DNA of 5,296 nucleotides. It comes from Synergistota bacterium (GTDB taxonomy: Bacteria; Synergistota; Synergistia; Synergistales; Synergistaceae). A model generated the notes under the pieces. That model was not told the origin of the DNA. It saw nothing but the letters and a program-made list of their open reading frames with translations, and searched no databases. The position numbers and the translations under genes were made by a program. The DNA is taken from assembly GCA_023450745.1 (NCBI GenBank), contig JAEXGR010000003.1, positions 1-5,296 of the forward strand, written 5' to 3'. Positions 1-5,100 of the stretch are shown here, piece after piece (position 1 is the first letter of the stretch; each line of letters opens with the position of its first letter).

Positions 1-862
1 AATCGCCCCTCCAGGCGATATAGGCGCCGCCGAGCAGAGAACCGGCGGTCCAGAAAATTTCATTAGCGGTGAGCCGCCAGACTTCGCCGCCAAAGTTCCT
101 CGCCACCATAAGCGGCGAGAGGAAGGCTGCCGGTGTGATGAGGATGAAGCTGACGGCGCAGCAGATCGTGATGGTCTTCAAAAGCGGGTTGTCCAGCGTG
201 TAGCGGACGCCGCTCTTCAGTTCAGCGATGATGCTTCCATTAGGAGCTGTTTTCCGTGGCTGCGCCTTTACCCTGATCGCCGCTATAATGACGATCGCCA
301 GGAGGGCGGTGCTAACGTCTATGAGAAAGGTCCATTGTATTCCCATCGTACCGAGAATGAAGCCTCCAACGGCGGGGGAGATCAGCAGCAGTATGTTGTT
401 CAGCGTCTGGTTGATGCCATTTATTCTCACCAGCTGATCCGCCGGGACTATTTGTGGGTAGAGGGCGTTGACCGCGGGCGACTGAAAGCCGCCACCGATA
501 GAGCGGAAAAATGAGACCGCGATAAGCAGCGTCAGGCTCTCGAAACCGGCGTGAAAGGCGGCGAAGGCTGCGAGGGTCGCGAGCGCCGTGAATCCGTCCG
601 AAAGCATGATGATCATCTTTCGGCTGTATCTGTCGGCGACAACGCCTGCCCACAGCGAGATAAATATCTGCGGCGTCAGCGCCGCGATCGTCGATATCGT
701 TATCCAGCTGCCGGAGGAGGTCTTGAGCGTTATATACCAGATGATGCTGAAGCCGACCACGGAGGAGCCGAACATGGAGAGGTTCTGGCTGATGAGAAAG
801 AGGAATATCTCCTTTTTCCATCTGTTGTCATTAGCCGTTATCTCATTATTCTTTAAGTCCAT
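1..862 (-). CDS. MFS transporter, DHA3/MFS_3-like efflux permease (3' end outside window)
   Basis: This reading frame is open from an ATG at 862 to the left edge and gives the first 287 residues of a membrane protein of the major facilitator superfamily. A short polar N-terminus (about residues 1-18) is followed by hydrophobic segments near 20-44, 53-75, 83-105, 110-128, 153-172, 177-197, 228-250 and 268-284. MFS motif A is present after the second segment as GVVADRYSRKM (73-83), with the conserved Asp and Arg/Lys residues. The stretch near 119-140 (RSIGGGFQSPAVNALYPQIV) and the following DQLVRINGINQ resemble the DHA3 proton antiporters, such as MefA-type macrolide and EntS-type siderophore exporters. 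The start is supported by GAGGTG at 871-876, 8 nt upstream. A terminator and a candidate promoter separate it from the liv operon, so it is probably an independent unit. Its substrate cannot be told, and roughly the C-terminal third of a usual 400-residue protein is missing from view. Confidence 0.87.
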   Translation of the reverse strand, partial: MDLKNNEITANDNRWKKEIFLFLISQNLSMFGSSVVGFSIIWYITLKTSSGSWITISTIAALTPQIFISLWAGVVADRYSRKMIIMLSDGFTALATLAAFAAFHAGFESLTLLIAVSFFRSIGGGFQSPAVNALYPQIVPADQLVRINGINQTLNNILLLISPAVGGFILGTMGIQWTFLIDVSTALLAIVIIAAIRVKAQPRKTAPNGSIIAELKSGVRYTLDNPLLKTITICCAVSFILITPAAFLSPLMVARNFGGEVWRLTANEIFWTAGSLLGGAYIAWRGD

Positions 863-870
863 CTCGCTTG

Positions 871-876
871 CACCTC
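871..876 (-). promoter_or_regulatory. Ribosome binding site of the MFS gene
   Basis: GAGGTG on the minus strand lies 8 nt before the ATG at 862. It supports that start over the in-frame GTG at 1027, because the frame stays open for 55 codons further upstream. Confidence 0.75.
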
Positions 877-918
877 GCAATCCATACGCATCAGGAAACG
901 ACGCCGGCCGTCTGGCAG

Positions 919-937
919 GAAAACGCTCCGCGTTTTC
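919..937 (-). repeat. Perfect 8-bp inverted repeat with a 3-nt loop in the MFS leader
   Basis: GAAAACGC and GCGTTTTC flank GGA, giving a short tight hairpin about 57 nt before the MFS start codon. No U-run follows it on the minus strand, so it does not look like a simple terminator. It may shape the leader RNA or belong to an intergenic repeat. Confidence 0.55.
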
Positions 938-955
938 TGTTATGCGGCGGCCTTC

Positions 956-997
956 ACGGATAAGGCATATTTCACAAGATTTATCCGTCTTTGACGG
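956..997 (-). repeat. Overlapping alternative hairpins in the MFS leader
   Basis: On the minus strand, CCGTC (997-993) can pair with GACGG (989-985) across an AAA loop. ACGGATAA (988-981) can instead pair with TTATCCGT (963-956) across a 17-nt loop. The two stems share bases 985-988 and cannot form together. The pairing is seen directly, but a regulatory role is only inferred and such short stems can arise by chance. Confidence 0.4.
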
Positions 998-1046
998 CCT
1001 CCGCCTGTGATATTGAGCTTCGTCCACCTAAGAGCATATTGCCGCC

Positions 1047-1076
1047 ATTATATACGAAGCCCGGCTCTTCTTTCAT
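1047..1076 (-). promoter_or_regulatory. Candidate sigma70-type promoter for the MFS gene
   Basis: A perfect -10 box TATAAT lies at 1047-1052 on the minus strand. A partial -35 box ATGAAA (four of six matches to TTGACA) lies at 1071-1076, 18 nt upstream. The -35 begins directly after the U-run of the preceding terminator. Transcription would start near 1040 and give a 5' leader of roughly 180 nt before the MFS ATG. The position after a terminator and before an orphan gene supports the call, while the weak -35 leaves doubt. Confidence 0.5.
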
Positions 1077-1119
1077 AAAATGAACGGAGATATCACCGTT
1101 TCAGATGATATCCCCGTTC
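1077..1119 (-). terminator. Probable intrinsic terminator of the liv operon
   Basis: A 14-bp stem is formed by 1106-1119 and 1082-1095, with a 10-nt loop and a single G-U wobble in the RNA of the minus strand. It is followed after one A by a run of four U (1080-1077). It sits about 90 nt after the livK stop codon. The stem is strong but the U-run is short, so read-through is possible. Confidence 0.65.
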
Positions 1120-1142
1120 TGCTTTGCATTTTGTGAATGGCC

Positions 1143-1190
1143 GCCCTGATTTTGCCTGCTGCCAAAGTAATTGCAGTTGGCAAAAAGGGC
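1143..1190 (-). repeat. Imperfect hairpin just downstream of livK
   Basis: Starting about 20 nt after the livK stop, arms 1173-1190 and 1143-1162 pair as GCCCU, UUUUGCC and CUGC blocks with their complements. They are broken by one small bulge and one 2-nt mismatch around a 10-nt loop. No U-run follows on the minus strand. It is more likely a 3'-end stabilising structure or a partner of the following terminator than a terminator by itself. Confidence 0.5.
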
Positions 1191-1209
1191 AGTTTCTTTA
1201 CGGTTTTTT

Positions 1210-2367
1210 CTACTTGCTGGGCGTTACGATGTCATTATCGGTTACCACTCCGTAATAGTGGAACTTTCCGTCCTTCACTATCTGTATCTGCACCGGCTTG
1301 ACGACTTCGCCCTCGGGGGTAAAGCCGCTGATCAGTCCGGTGAGGCCGTCGTAGTTTTTCGTCGCCGCGAGAGCTTTGGCTACAGCGGGACCGTTGGTCG
1401 TTTTGGCCTGCTTGATGGCGTTCGCAAGCAGCATGAAGGCGTCGTACGCCGAGGCTCCGACCATGTCGGGCTCAATCTTATGGAGCTTGCGGTACGTGGC
1501 GAGGAACTCCTGCACCTCTTTGCGTTTGTCGTCGCGGTTGAGGTTGGTCACGATGATGAGTCCCTCGGCCGCCTTGCCGGCTATCTCCGTGGTCTTCGGG
1601 GAGTCGGCGCCCTCTTCTCCGATGAACTGTACTTTAATGCCCATCTCCTGCGCCTGTTTCATCGCCGGGCCCACCTGAAAGTAGTAGCCGCTGAAGAATA
1701 CCACGTCGGGATTGGCCGCCTTCATCTTGGAAAGATAGGGTTTGAAATCCTTCTCGCTCATCGGGTACTTCTGCTGTGACACTATCTTTGCCTCCGGGTG
1801 CTTCGCGAGATATTCGTCGAATCCCTGGGCAAGGGTCGTGCCGAAGTCGTTGTCGCTGACGATGAGGGCGATCTTTTTCGCCTTAAGGAGTTTGACAGCC
1901 GTGTATGCCGCGCCCTTGCCCTCTACAGTACCGAGGAATCCGTTGCGGAAGGTGTAGTCGCCCTTTGTGATATCGGGGTGCAGGGCGTAGGCCGAGACGA
2001 GCGGGATCTCTTCGTCGTTGAATATTGTGGAGACAGCTCTTGTCGGAAGGCTGTACGAGCCTGCGACAAAGGCGACGACTCCGTCCTGGCCGATGAGCTT
2101 GTTCGCCAGCGGCACAGACTGTTTCGGGTCGGCCGCGTCGTCGTAGCAGACAAGTTCTACCTTCTTGCCGAGCAGTCCGCCCTCTTTGTTTACTTTGTCA
2201 ACGGCGATCTTCACGGACTCGTAGACGCTGAATCCGTCAGCCGCAGCAAAACCGGTGAGAGGGGCGAGCATGCCGACCTTGATCGTATCCGCCGCCATCG
2301 CGCCGCCGGTAAAGACGACGAGCGCAAGAGCGAGCGCCGCAATTAAAACGCTGAAACTTTTTTTCAT
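1210..2367 (-). CDS. livK: Branched-chain amino acid-type ABC transporter periplasmic substrate-binding protein
   Basis: This 385-residue Peripla_BP_6 (LivJ/LivK family) protein captures an amino acid or similar small ligand in the periplasm and delivers it to LivH-LivM. Residues 1-25 form a signal peptide (MKK, a hydrophobic core, then AMA before AD). There is no lipobox cysteine, so the mature protein should be soluble in the periplasm of a diderm. The mature N-terminus IKVGMLAPLTG and the motif YDDAADPKQ (75-83) are typical of the family. By a hand alignment to E. coli LivJ, the ligand-contacting Ser79 matches Ser106 in GSYS, Tyr202 matches the Tyr in SGYY (226-229) and Glu226 matches Glu252 in GEEG. 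Thr102 appears as Leu129 and Tyr18 as Asp44, so specificity may differ from Leu/Ile/Val. AGGAGG (2378-2383) lies 10 nt before the ATG and is the best ribosome binding site in the operon. It is the last gene, 23 nt after livF. Confidence 0.94.
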   Translation of the reverse strand: MKKSFSVLIAALALALVVFTGGAMAADTIKVGMLAPLTGFAAADGFSVYESVKIAVDKVNKEGGLLGKKVELVCYDDAADPKQSVPLANKLIGQDGVVAFVAGSYSLPTRAVSTIFNDEEIPLVSAYALHPDITKGDYTFRNGFLGTVEGKGAAYTAVKLLKAKKIALIVSDNDFGTTLAQGFDEYLAKHPEAKIVSQQKYPMSEKDFKPYLSKMKAANPDVVFFSGYYFQVGPAMKQAQEMGIKVQFIGEEGADSPKTTEIAGKAAEGLIIVTNLNRDDKRKEVQEFLATYRKLHKIEPDMVGASAYDAFMLLANAIKQAKTTNGPAVAKALAATKNYDGLTGLISGFTPEGEVVKPVQIQIVKDGKFHYYGVVTDNDIVTPSK

Positions 2368-2377
2368 GATAACACTA

Positions 2378-2383
2378 CCTCCT
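2378..2383 (-). promoter_or_regulatory. Consensus ribosome binding site of livK
   Basis: A perfect AGGAGG on the minus strand lies 10 nt before the livK ATG. It is stronger than the sites of livM, livG and livF, which fits the general need for binding protein in excess over the membrane complex. Confidence 0.8.
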
Positions 2384-2390
2384 GTTTATT

Positions 2391-3095
2391 TTATGCGCCT
2401 AGATACGCCTCTCTCACCCGCCTGTCGGCGAGGAGTTCGGCGCTTGAACCCGATATGTTTATCTGTCCCGTCTCCAGCACATATCCCCTGCCGGAGATGC
2501 GCAGGGAGGCGAGGGCGTTCTGTTCCACGAGCAGTATCGTTATATTTTTGTCTCTGTTCAGCGAGCGCAGCACCTCGAATACCTGTTCCGTCAGCTTGGG
2601 CATCAGCCCCATGGAGACCTCGTCCACAAGCAGCAGCTTCGGGTCGGATACGAGGGCGCGGGCGATCGCAAGCTGCTGCTGCTCTCCGCCAGAAAGGGTG
2701 TTCGCGAGCTGTGTGCCCCGTTCCTTTAGTATGGGAAATAGTTCATAGATCATCGCAAGTTTTCCCGCGAGCTTTGACTGCATCCCGTAGACGCCCATCT
2801 TGAGGTTCTCGTAGACGGATAGCTGCGGGAAACAGCGCGCCCTTTCGGGGACGATCTTTATCCCGAGCGCCGATCTTTTGTGCGCCGGCAGGCTGGTGAT
2901 GTCCCTGCCCTCAAAGATTATTTTGCCGGAGCGCAGCGGCTGGAGCCCCATCAGCGCGCGCAGCGTCGTCGTCTTGCCGGCGCCGTTCGCGCCGATTATC
3001 GAAACAAGCTCGCCCTGCGCGACCTCGAAACTTATCCCGTGTACCGCCTCAATATCGCCGTAGGCGACGCGCAGGTCACTGACGCTCAGCAGCAT
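2391..3095 (-). CDS. livF: Branched-chain amino acid-type ABC transporter ATP-binding protein LivF
   Basis: This 234-residue cytoplasmic ATPase pairs with LivG to drive the importer; E. coli LivF is of nearly the same length. Numbered from the chosen ATG at 3095, it shows Walker A GANGAGKT (35-42), the LivF-type VPE at the Q-loop position (Glu84), signature LSGGEQQQLA (134-143), Walker B LLLVDE (154-159) and the LivF-typical LVEQN, where Gln192 replaces the switch histidine. GYVLETG and the C-terminal EAYLGA are also family hallmarks. Departures from the usual family sequence are PERAR for PEGRR, DEVS for DEPS, and SGRGYV for ADRGYV. The ATG at 3095 is preferred over an upstream in-frame TTG at 3116 because AGGGGG (3105-3110) lies 9 nt before it and the N-terminus then matches the family. 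The gene overlaps the end of livG by 20 nt, implying coupled translation. Confidence 0.94.
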   Translation of the reverse strand: MLLSVSDLRVAYGDIEAVHGISFEVAQGELVSIIGANGAGKTTTLRALMGLQPLRSGKIIFEGRDITSLPAHKRSALGIKIVPERARCFPQLSVYENLKMGVYGMQSKLAGKLAMIYELFPILKERGTQLANTLSGGEQQQLAIARALVSDPKLLLVDEVSMGLMPKLTEQVFEVLRSLNRDKNITILLVEQNALASLRISGRGYVLETGQINISGSSAELLADRRVREAYLGA

Positions 3096-3852
3096 CGGCA
3101 CAGTCCCCCTTTCCAAGATATGCCTCGATAACGGACGGGTCGGCGCTTATCTCGGCAGGCAGTCCCTCCGCAAGTTTGCGCCCGTGGTCGAGCACCACTA
3201 TCCGGTCGGAGAGGCCCATCGCCACGCGCATGTTGTGCTCGATGAACAGCACCGAGACGCCGTCCTCACGGATTCTCATTATCAGCTCCTCCGTGGCCTT
3301 TATCTCCTCGTAGCGCAGGCCGGAGAAACATTCGTCAAGAAGCAGCAGCTTCGGCTCGAGGGCGAGGGCTCTGGCGATCTCCAGCTTGCGCAGGTTGCCT
3401 AATGGCAGCAGCGCGGCCTCAAGCTCAGCCTTGTCTGCCAGTCCGACCCTACGTAATATCTCCATCGCCCGCAGGCGGCTCTCAGCGGTATTCCAGAATC
3501 TCCACGAGAGGCGGAAGCTGCCGTATTTCATCATTCCGAGAGCGACGATCACATTGTCCAGAACGGAGAGCCCGCTGAAGGGCTTCACCACCTGGAAGGT
3601 CCGTCCAATTCCAAGCATCGCCATCCGGTACGGCGGGAATCCGTTTGTCTTCATGCGGTTTAGTAGTATCTCACCGCCTGTGGGCTTATAAACTCCGGAT
3701 ATCATATTGAAGCAGGTTGTTTTTCCGGCTCCGTTGGGCCCTAAAAGGCCCAGTATTTCGCCGCGTTTTATTTCAAAGCTCACATCATCGACCGCTTTAA
3801 GGCCGCCGAAATTTATCGACAGATTTTTGACCTCAAGAATGACCTCACTCAA
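3076..3852 (-). CDS. livG: Branched-chain amino acid-type ABC transporter ATP-binding protein LivG
   Basis: This 258-residue ATPase is the second nucleotide-binding subunit of the importer and should work as a heterodimer with LivF beneath LivH-LivM. It has Walker A GPNGAGKT (38-45), the Q-loop glutamine in GRTFQ (Gln87), the region FSGLSVLDNV typical of LivG, Walker B LLLLDE (169-174) and the switch histidine in IEHNM (His206). It ends with the usual EAYLG followed by a short polar tail. The signature reads LPLGNLRKLEIA (149-160), with Pro in place of the common Ser and Asn in place of Gln. The residue after the catalytic Glu is Cys (DECFSGL) instead of Pro. Translation appears to start at TTG (3852) with a G-rich AAGGGGGG site at 3861-3868, 8 nt upstream. 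I see no in-frame ATG that would give a family-like N-terminus. It overlaps livM by 8 nt and livF by 20 nt. Confidence 0.94.
   Translation of the reverse strand: MSEVILEVKNLSINFGGLKAVDDVSFEIKRGEILGLLGPNGAGKTTCFNMISGVYKPTGGEILLNRMKTNGFPPYRMAMLGIGRTFQVVKPFSGLSVLDNVIVALGMMKYGSFRLSWRFWNTAESRLRAMEILRRVGLADKAELEAALLPLGNLRKLEIARALALEPKLLLLDECFSGLRYEEIKATEELIMRIREDGVSVLFIEHNMRVAMGLSDRIVVLDHGRKLAEGLPAEISADPSVIEAYLGKGDCADAAERQ
3105..3110 (-). promoter_or_regulatory. Ribosome binding site that fixes the livF start
   Basis: AGGGGG on the minus strand lies 9 nt before the ATG at 3095 and inside the end of livG. It would fall after the alternative TTG start at 3116, which has no comparable site, so it decides for the ATG. 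Confidence 0.7.
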
Positions 3853-4747
3853 CTTTGGCGCCCCCCTTCGGGCCTTTCCTGCCGGCCGTCAGATTTTTCA
3901 GGGACATCATCGTAGAACCGCCGAGGATGCCGCCCGGCATGAAGCGTATCATCAGCAGGAGCAGCATGGCGTAGAGGAACATCCTGTAATTGACGAGAGG
4001 TCTGAAAACCTCCGGCAGGACTCCCAAAATGACGGCTCCCACCAACGGTCCCCAGAAGGTGCCGAGCCCGCCGGCGACGACGATCGAAAGCAGCGTCACG
4101 GAAAATGGGAAGGTGAAGGAGTCCGCGCTGATGAAACGCATATAGTGCGCGTAGAGTACGCCAGAGAGCCCAGCGAGCGCCGTGCCGAGGACGAAGGCCG
4201 TTAGCTTGGCGCGTACGGGAGAGACACCCATGCTTGAGGCCGCCGTCTCCTCCTCGCGCACCGCGAAACAGGAGAGCCCGCTCCATGAACAGGTGAAGAA
4301 CCGGCAGACGGCCATCGTCAGCACAAGGAAGGCGAGGCAGAGCGCGAAATACCCCGGAGCTTTGAGCGCCGTGCCGAAGAACCTCGCGCGGGGAATGCCG
4401 CCGATGCCAAGAGCGCCGCCCAGTGCGGGAGTGTACTGGAATATTGCCACCACGATAAAGTTGATGCCGATCGTTGTGATAGCGAGGAAGTCCTCTCTGA
4501 CGCGCAGGCTCGGCAGGCCGCATAGCAGGCCGATGGCCGCGACGATGATCACCGATATCGGCAGCGACTGCCAGAAGGTGAATCCGGCTGCGGTGGTCAG
4601 CATCGCCGCGGAATAGGCTCCGATGCCGACGAAGGCGGCGTGGCCGAGAGATATCTGACCGGCGTTGCCGACGATGACGTTAAGGCCGTAGGCCGCTATC
4701 GCCTGTATTATTATCTGTGTCGCTACGTTCAGTATATAGCTGTCCAT
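3845..4747 (-). CDS. livM: Branched-chain amino acid-type ABC transporter permease LivM
   Basis: This 300-residue inner-membrane permease forms the translocation channel with LivH. The family hallmark GNAGQISLGHAAF lies at 27-39, between the first two membrane segments. Further hydrophobic segments lie near 37-55, 60-78, 88-106, 133-152, 181-201, 215-245 and 255-270. GIGGIPRARFFG (114-125) corresponds to the conserved periplasmic GIP region of LivM proteins. The cytoplasmic EAA-type coupling loop is REEETAASSMGVSP (164-177), which should dock on an ATPase subunit. The C-terminal MPGGILGG matches the family's usual RPQGLLG end, followed by a Lys/Gly-rich tail. The ATG at 4747 has TAGGTG at 4755-4760, 7 nt upstream, and that site includes the livH stop codon. 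It is about the usual length for short LivM proteins and shorter than E. coli LivM. Confidence 0.94.
   Translation of the reverse strand: MDSYILNVATQIIIQAIAAYGLNVIVGNAGQISLGHAAFVGIGAYSAAMLTTAAGFTFWQSLPISVIIVAAIGLLCGLPSLRVREDFLAITTIGINFIVVAIFQYTPALGGALGIGGIPRARFFGTALKAPGYFALCLAFLVLTMAVCRFFTCSWSGLSCFAVREEETAASSMGVSPVRAKLTAFVLGTALAGLSGVLYAHYMRFISADSFTFPFSVTLLSIVVAGGLGTFWGPLVGAVILGVLPEVFRPLVNYRMFLYAMLLLLMIRFMPGGILGGSTMMSLKNLTAGRKGPKGGAKVE
3861..3868 (-). promoter_or_regulatory. G-rich ribosome binding site supporting the TTG start of livG
   Basis: AAGGGGGG on the minus strand lies 8 nt before TTG at 3852 and within the last codons of livM. It is the main sequence support for a non-ATG start here. 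Confidence 0.65.
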
Positions 4748-5100
4748 GCTGCAGCACCTACCGTTTTCCGAGGAGCCCGGTGGGCTTCCACATGAGGATG
4801 ATTATCATTGCGATGAATGCCAGCGCGTCGCGCGGCAGCGGTATATTCGCGTAGCCGATGAGGAAGGTCTCGCCAAGGCCTAACAGCAGCGAGGCGAGCA
4901 CCGCTCCGGGAACCGAGCCCATGCCTCCCACGACGATCAGCGCCAGCGTCTTGTAGGCGGGGACCTCGCCCATCATCGGATAGACCTGATTGTAATAGAT
5001 GCCCATCAGGATACCGGCGATCGCCGCAATCGCCGAACCGATGACGAAGGTCAGCGCTACCGTACGCTGGGTGTTGACGCCGAGCGAGGCCGCCGTCTCC
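4236..5100 (-). repeat. Pair of identical 15-nt segments in the coupling loops of livM and livH
   Basis: The same 15-nt sequence occurs at 4236-4250 in livM and 5086-5100 in livH. It encodes the shared part of EETAAS and METAAS in the EAA-type loops. The two permeases are homologous, so this is conserved coding sequence and not a mobile repeat. Confidence 0.6.
4755..4760 (-). promoter_or_regulatory. Ribosome binding site of livM overlapping the livH stop codon
   Basis: TAGGTG on the minus strand contains the TAG stop of livH as its first three bases and lies 7 nt before the livM ATG. Ribosomes ending livH would stop on the livM initiation site, which suggests coupled translation. Confidence 0.7.

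Larger units (their letters stand above)
863..1209. other. Intergenic region between livK and the MFS gene
   Basis: This 347-nt gap shows no convincing gene on either strand. Read along the minus strand it contains, in order, an imperfect hairpin, a probable terminator, a candidate promoter and a leader with small inverted repeats before the MFS ribosome binding site. Each is listed separately. The frames open on the plus strand here are continuations of antisense frames with no recognisable protein character. Confidence 0.8.

Noticed and set aside
312..821. 169-codon minus-strand frame inside the MFS gene
   Set aside because: It is out of frame with the clear MFS protein, is rich in Arg/His/Pro with no family character, and is a shadow of the real gene.
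981..1037. 18-codon leader peptide as a gene
   Set aside because: It lacks a convincing ribosome binding site and may lie at the transcript's very 5' end. It is kept only as part of the leader observation.
1171..1779. 202-codon plus-strand frame opposite livK
   Set aside because: It lies antisense to a well-recognised binding protein gene and has no recognisable domain. The same holds for the plus-strand frame at 1798-2346.
3096..3116. TTG at 3116 as the livF start
   Set aside because: The only good ribosome binding site (3105-3110) lies after it and correctly before the ATG at 3095, and the family N-terminus begins at that ATG.
3849..4523. 224-codon minus-strand frame inside livM
   Set aside because: It is out of frame with livM, Arg/His-rich and lacks membrane segments, as expected for a shadow frame in GC-rich DNA.
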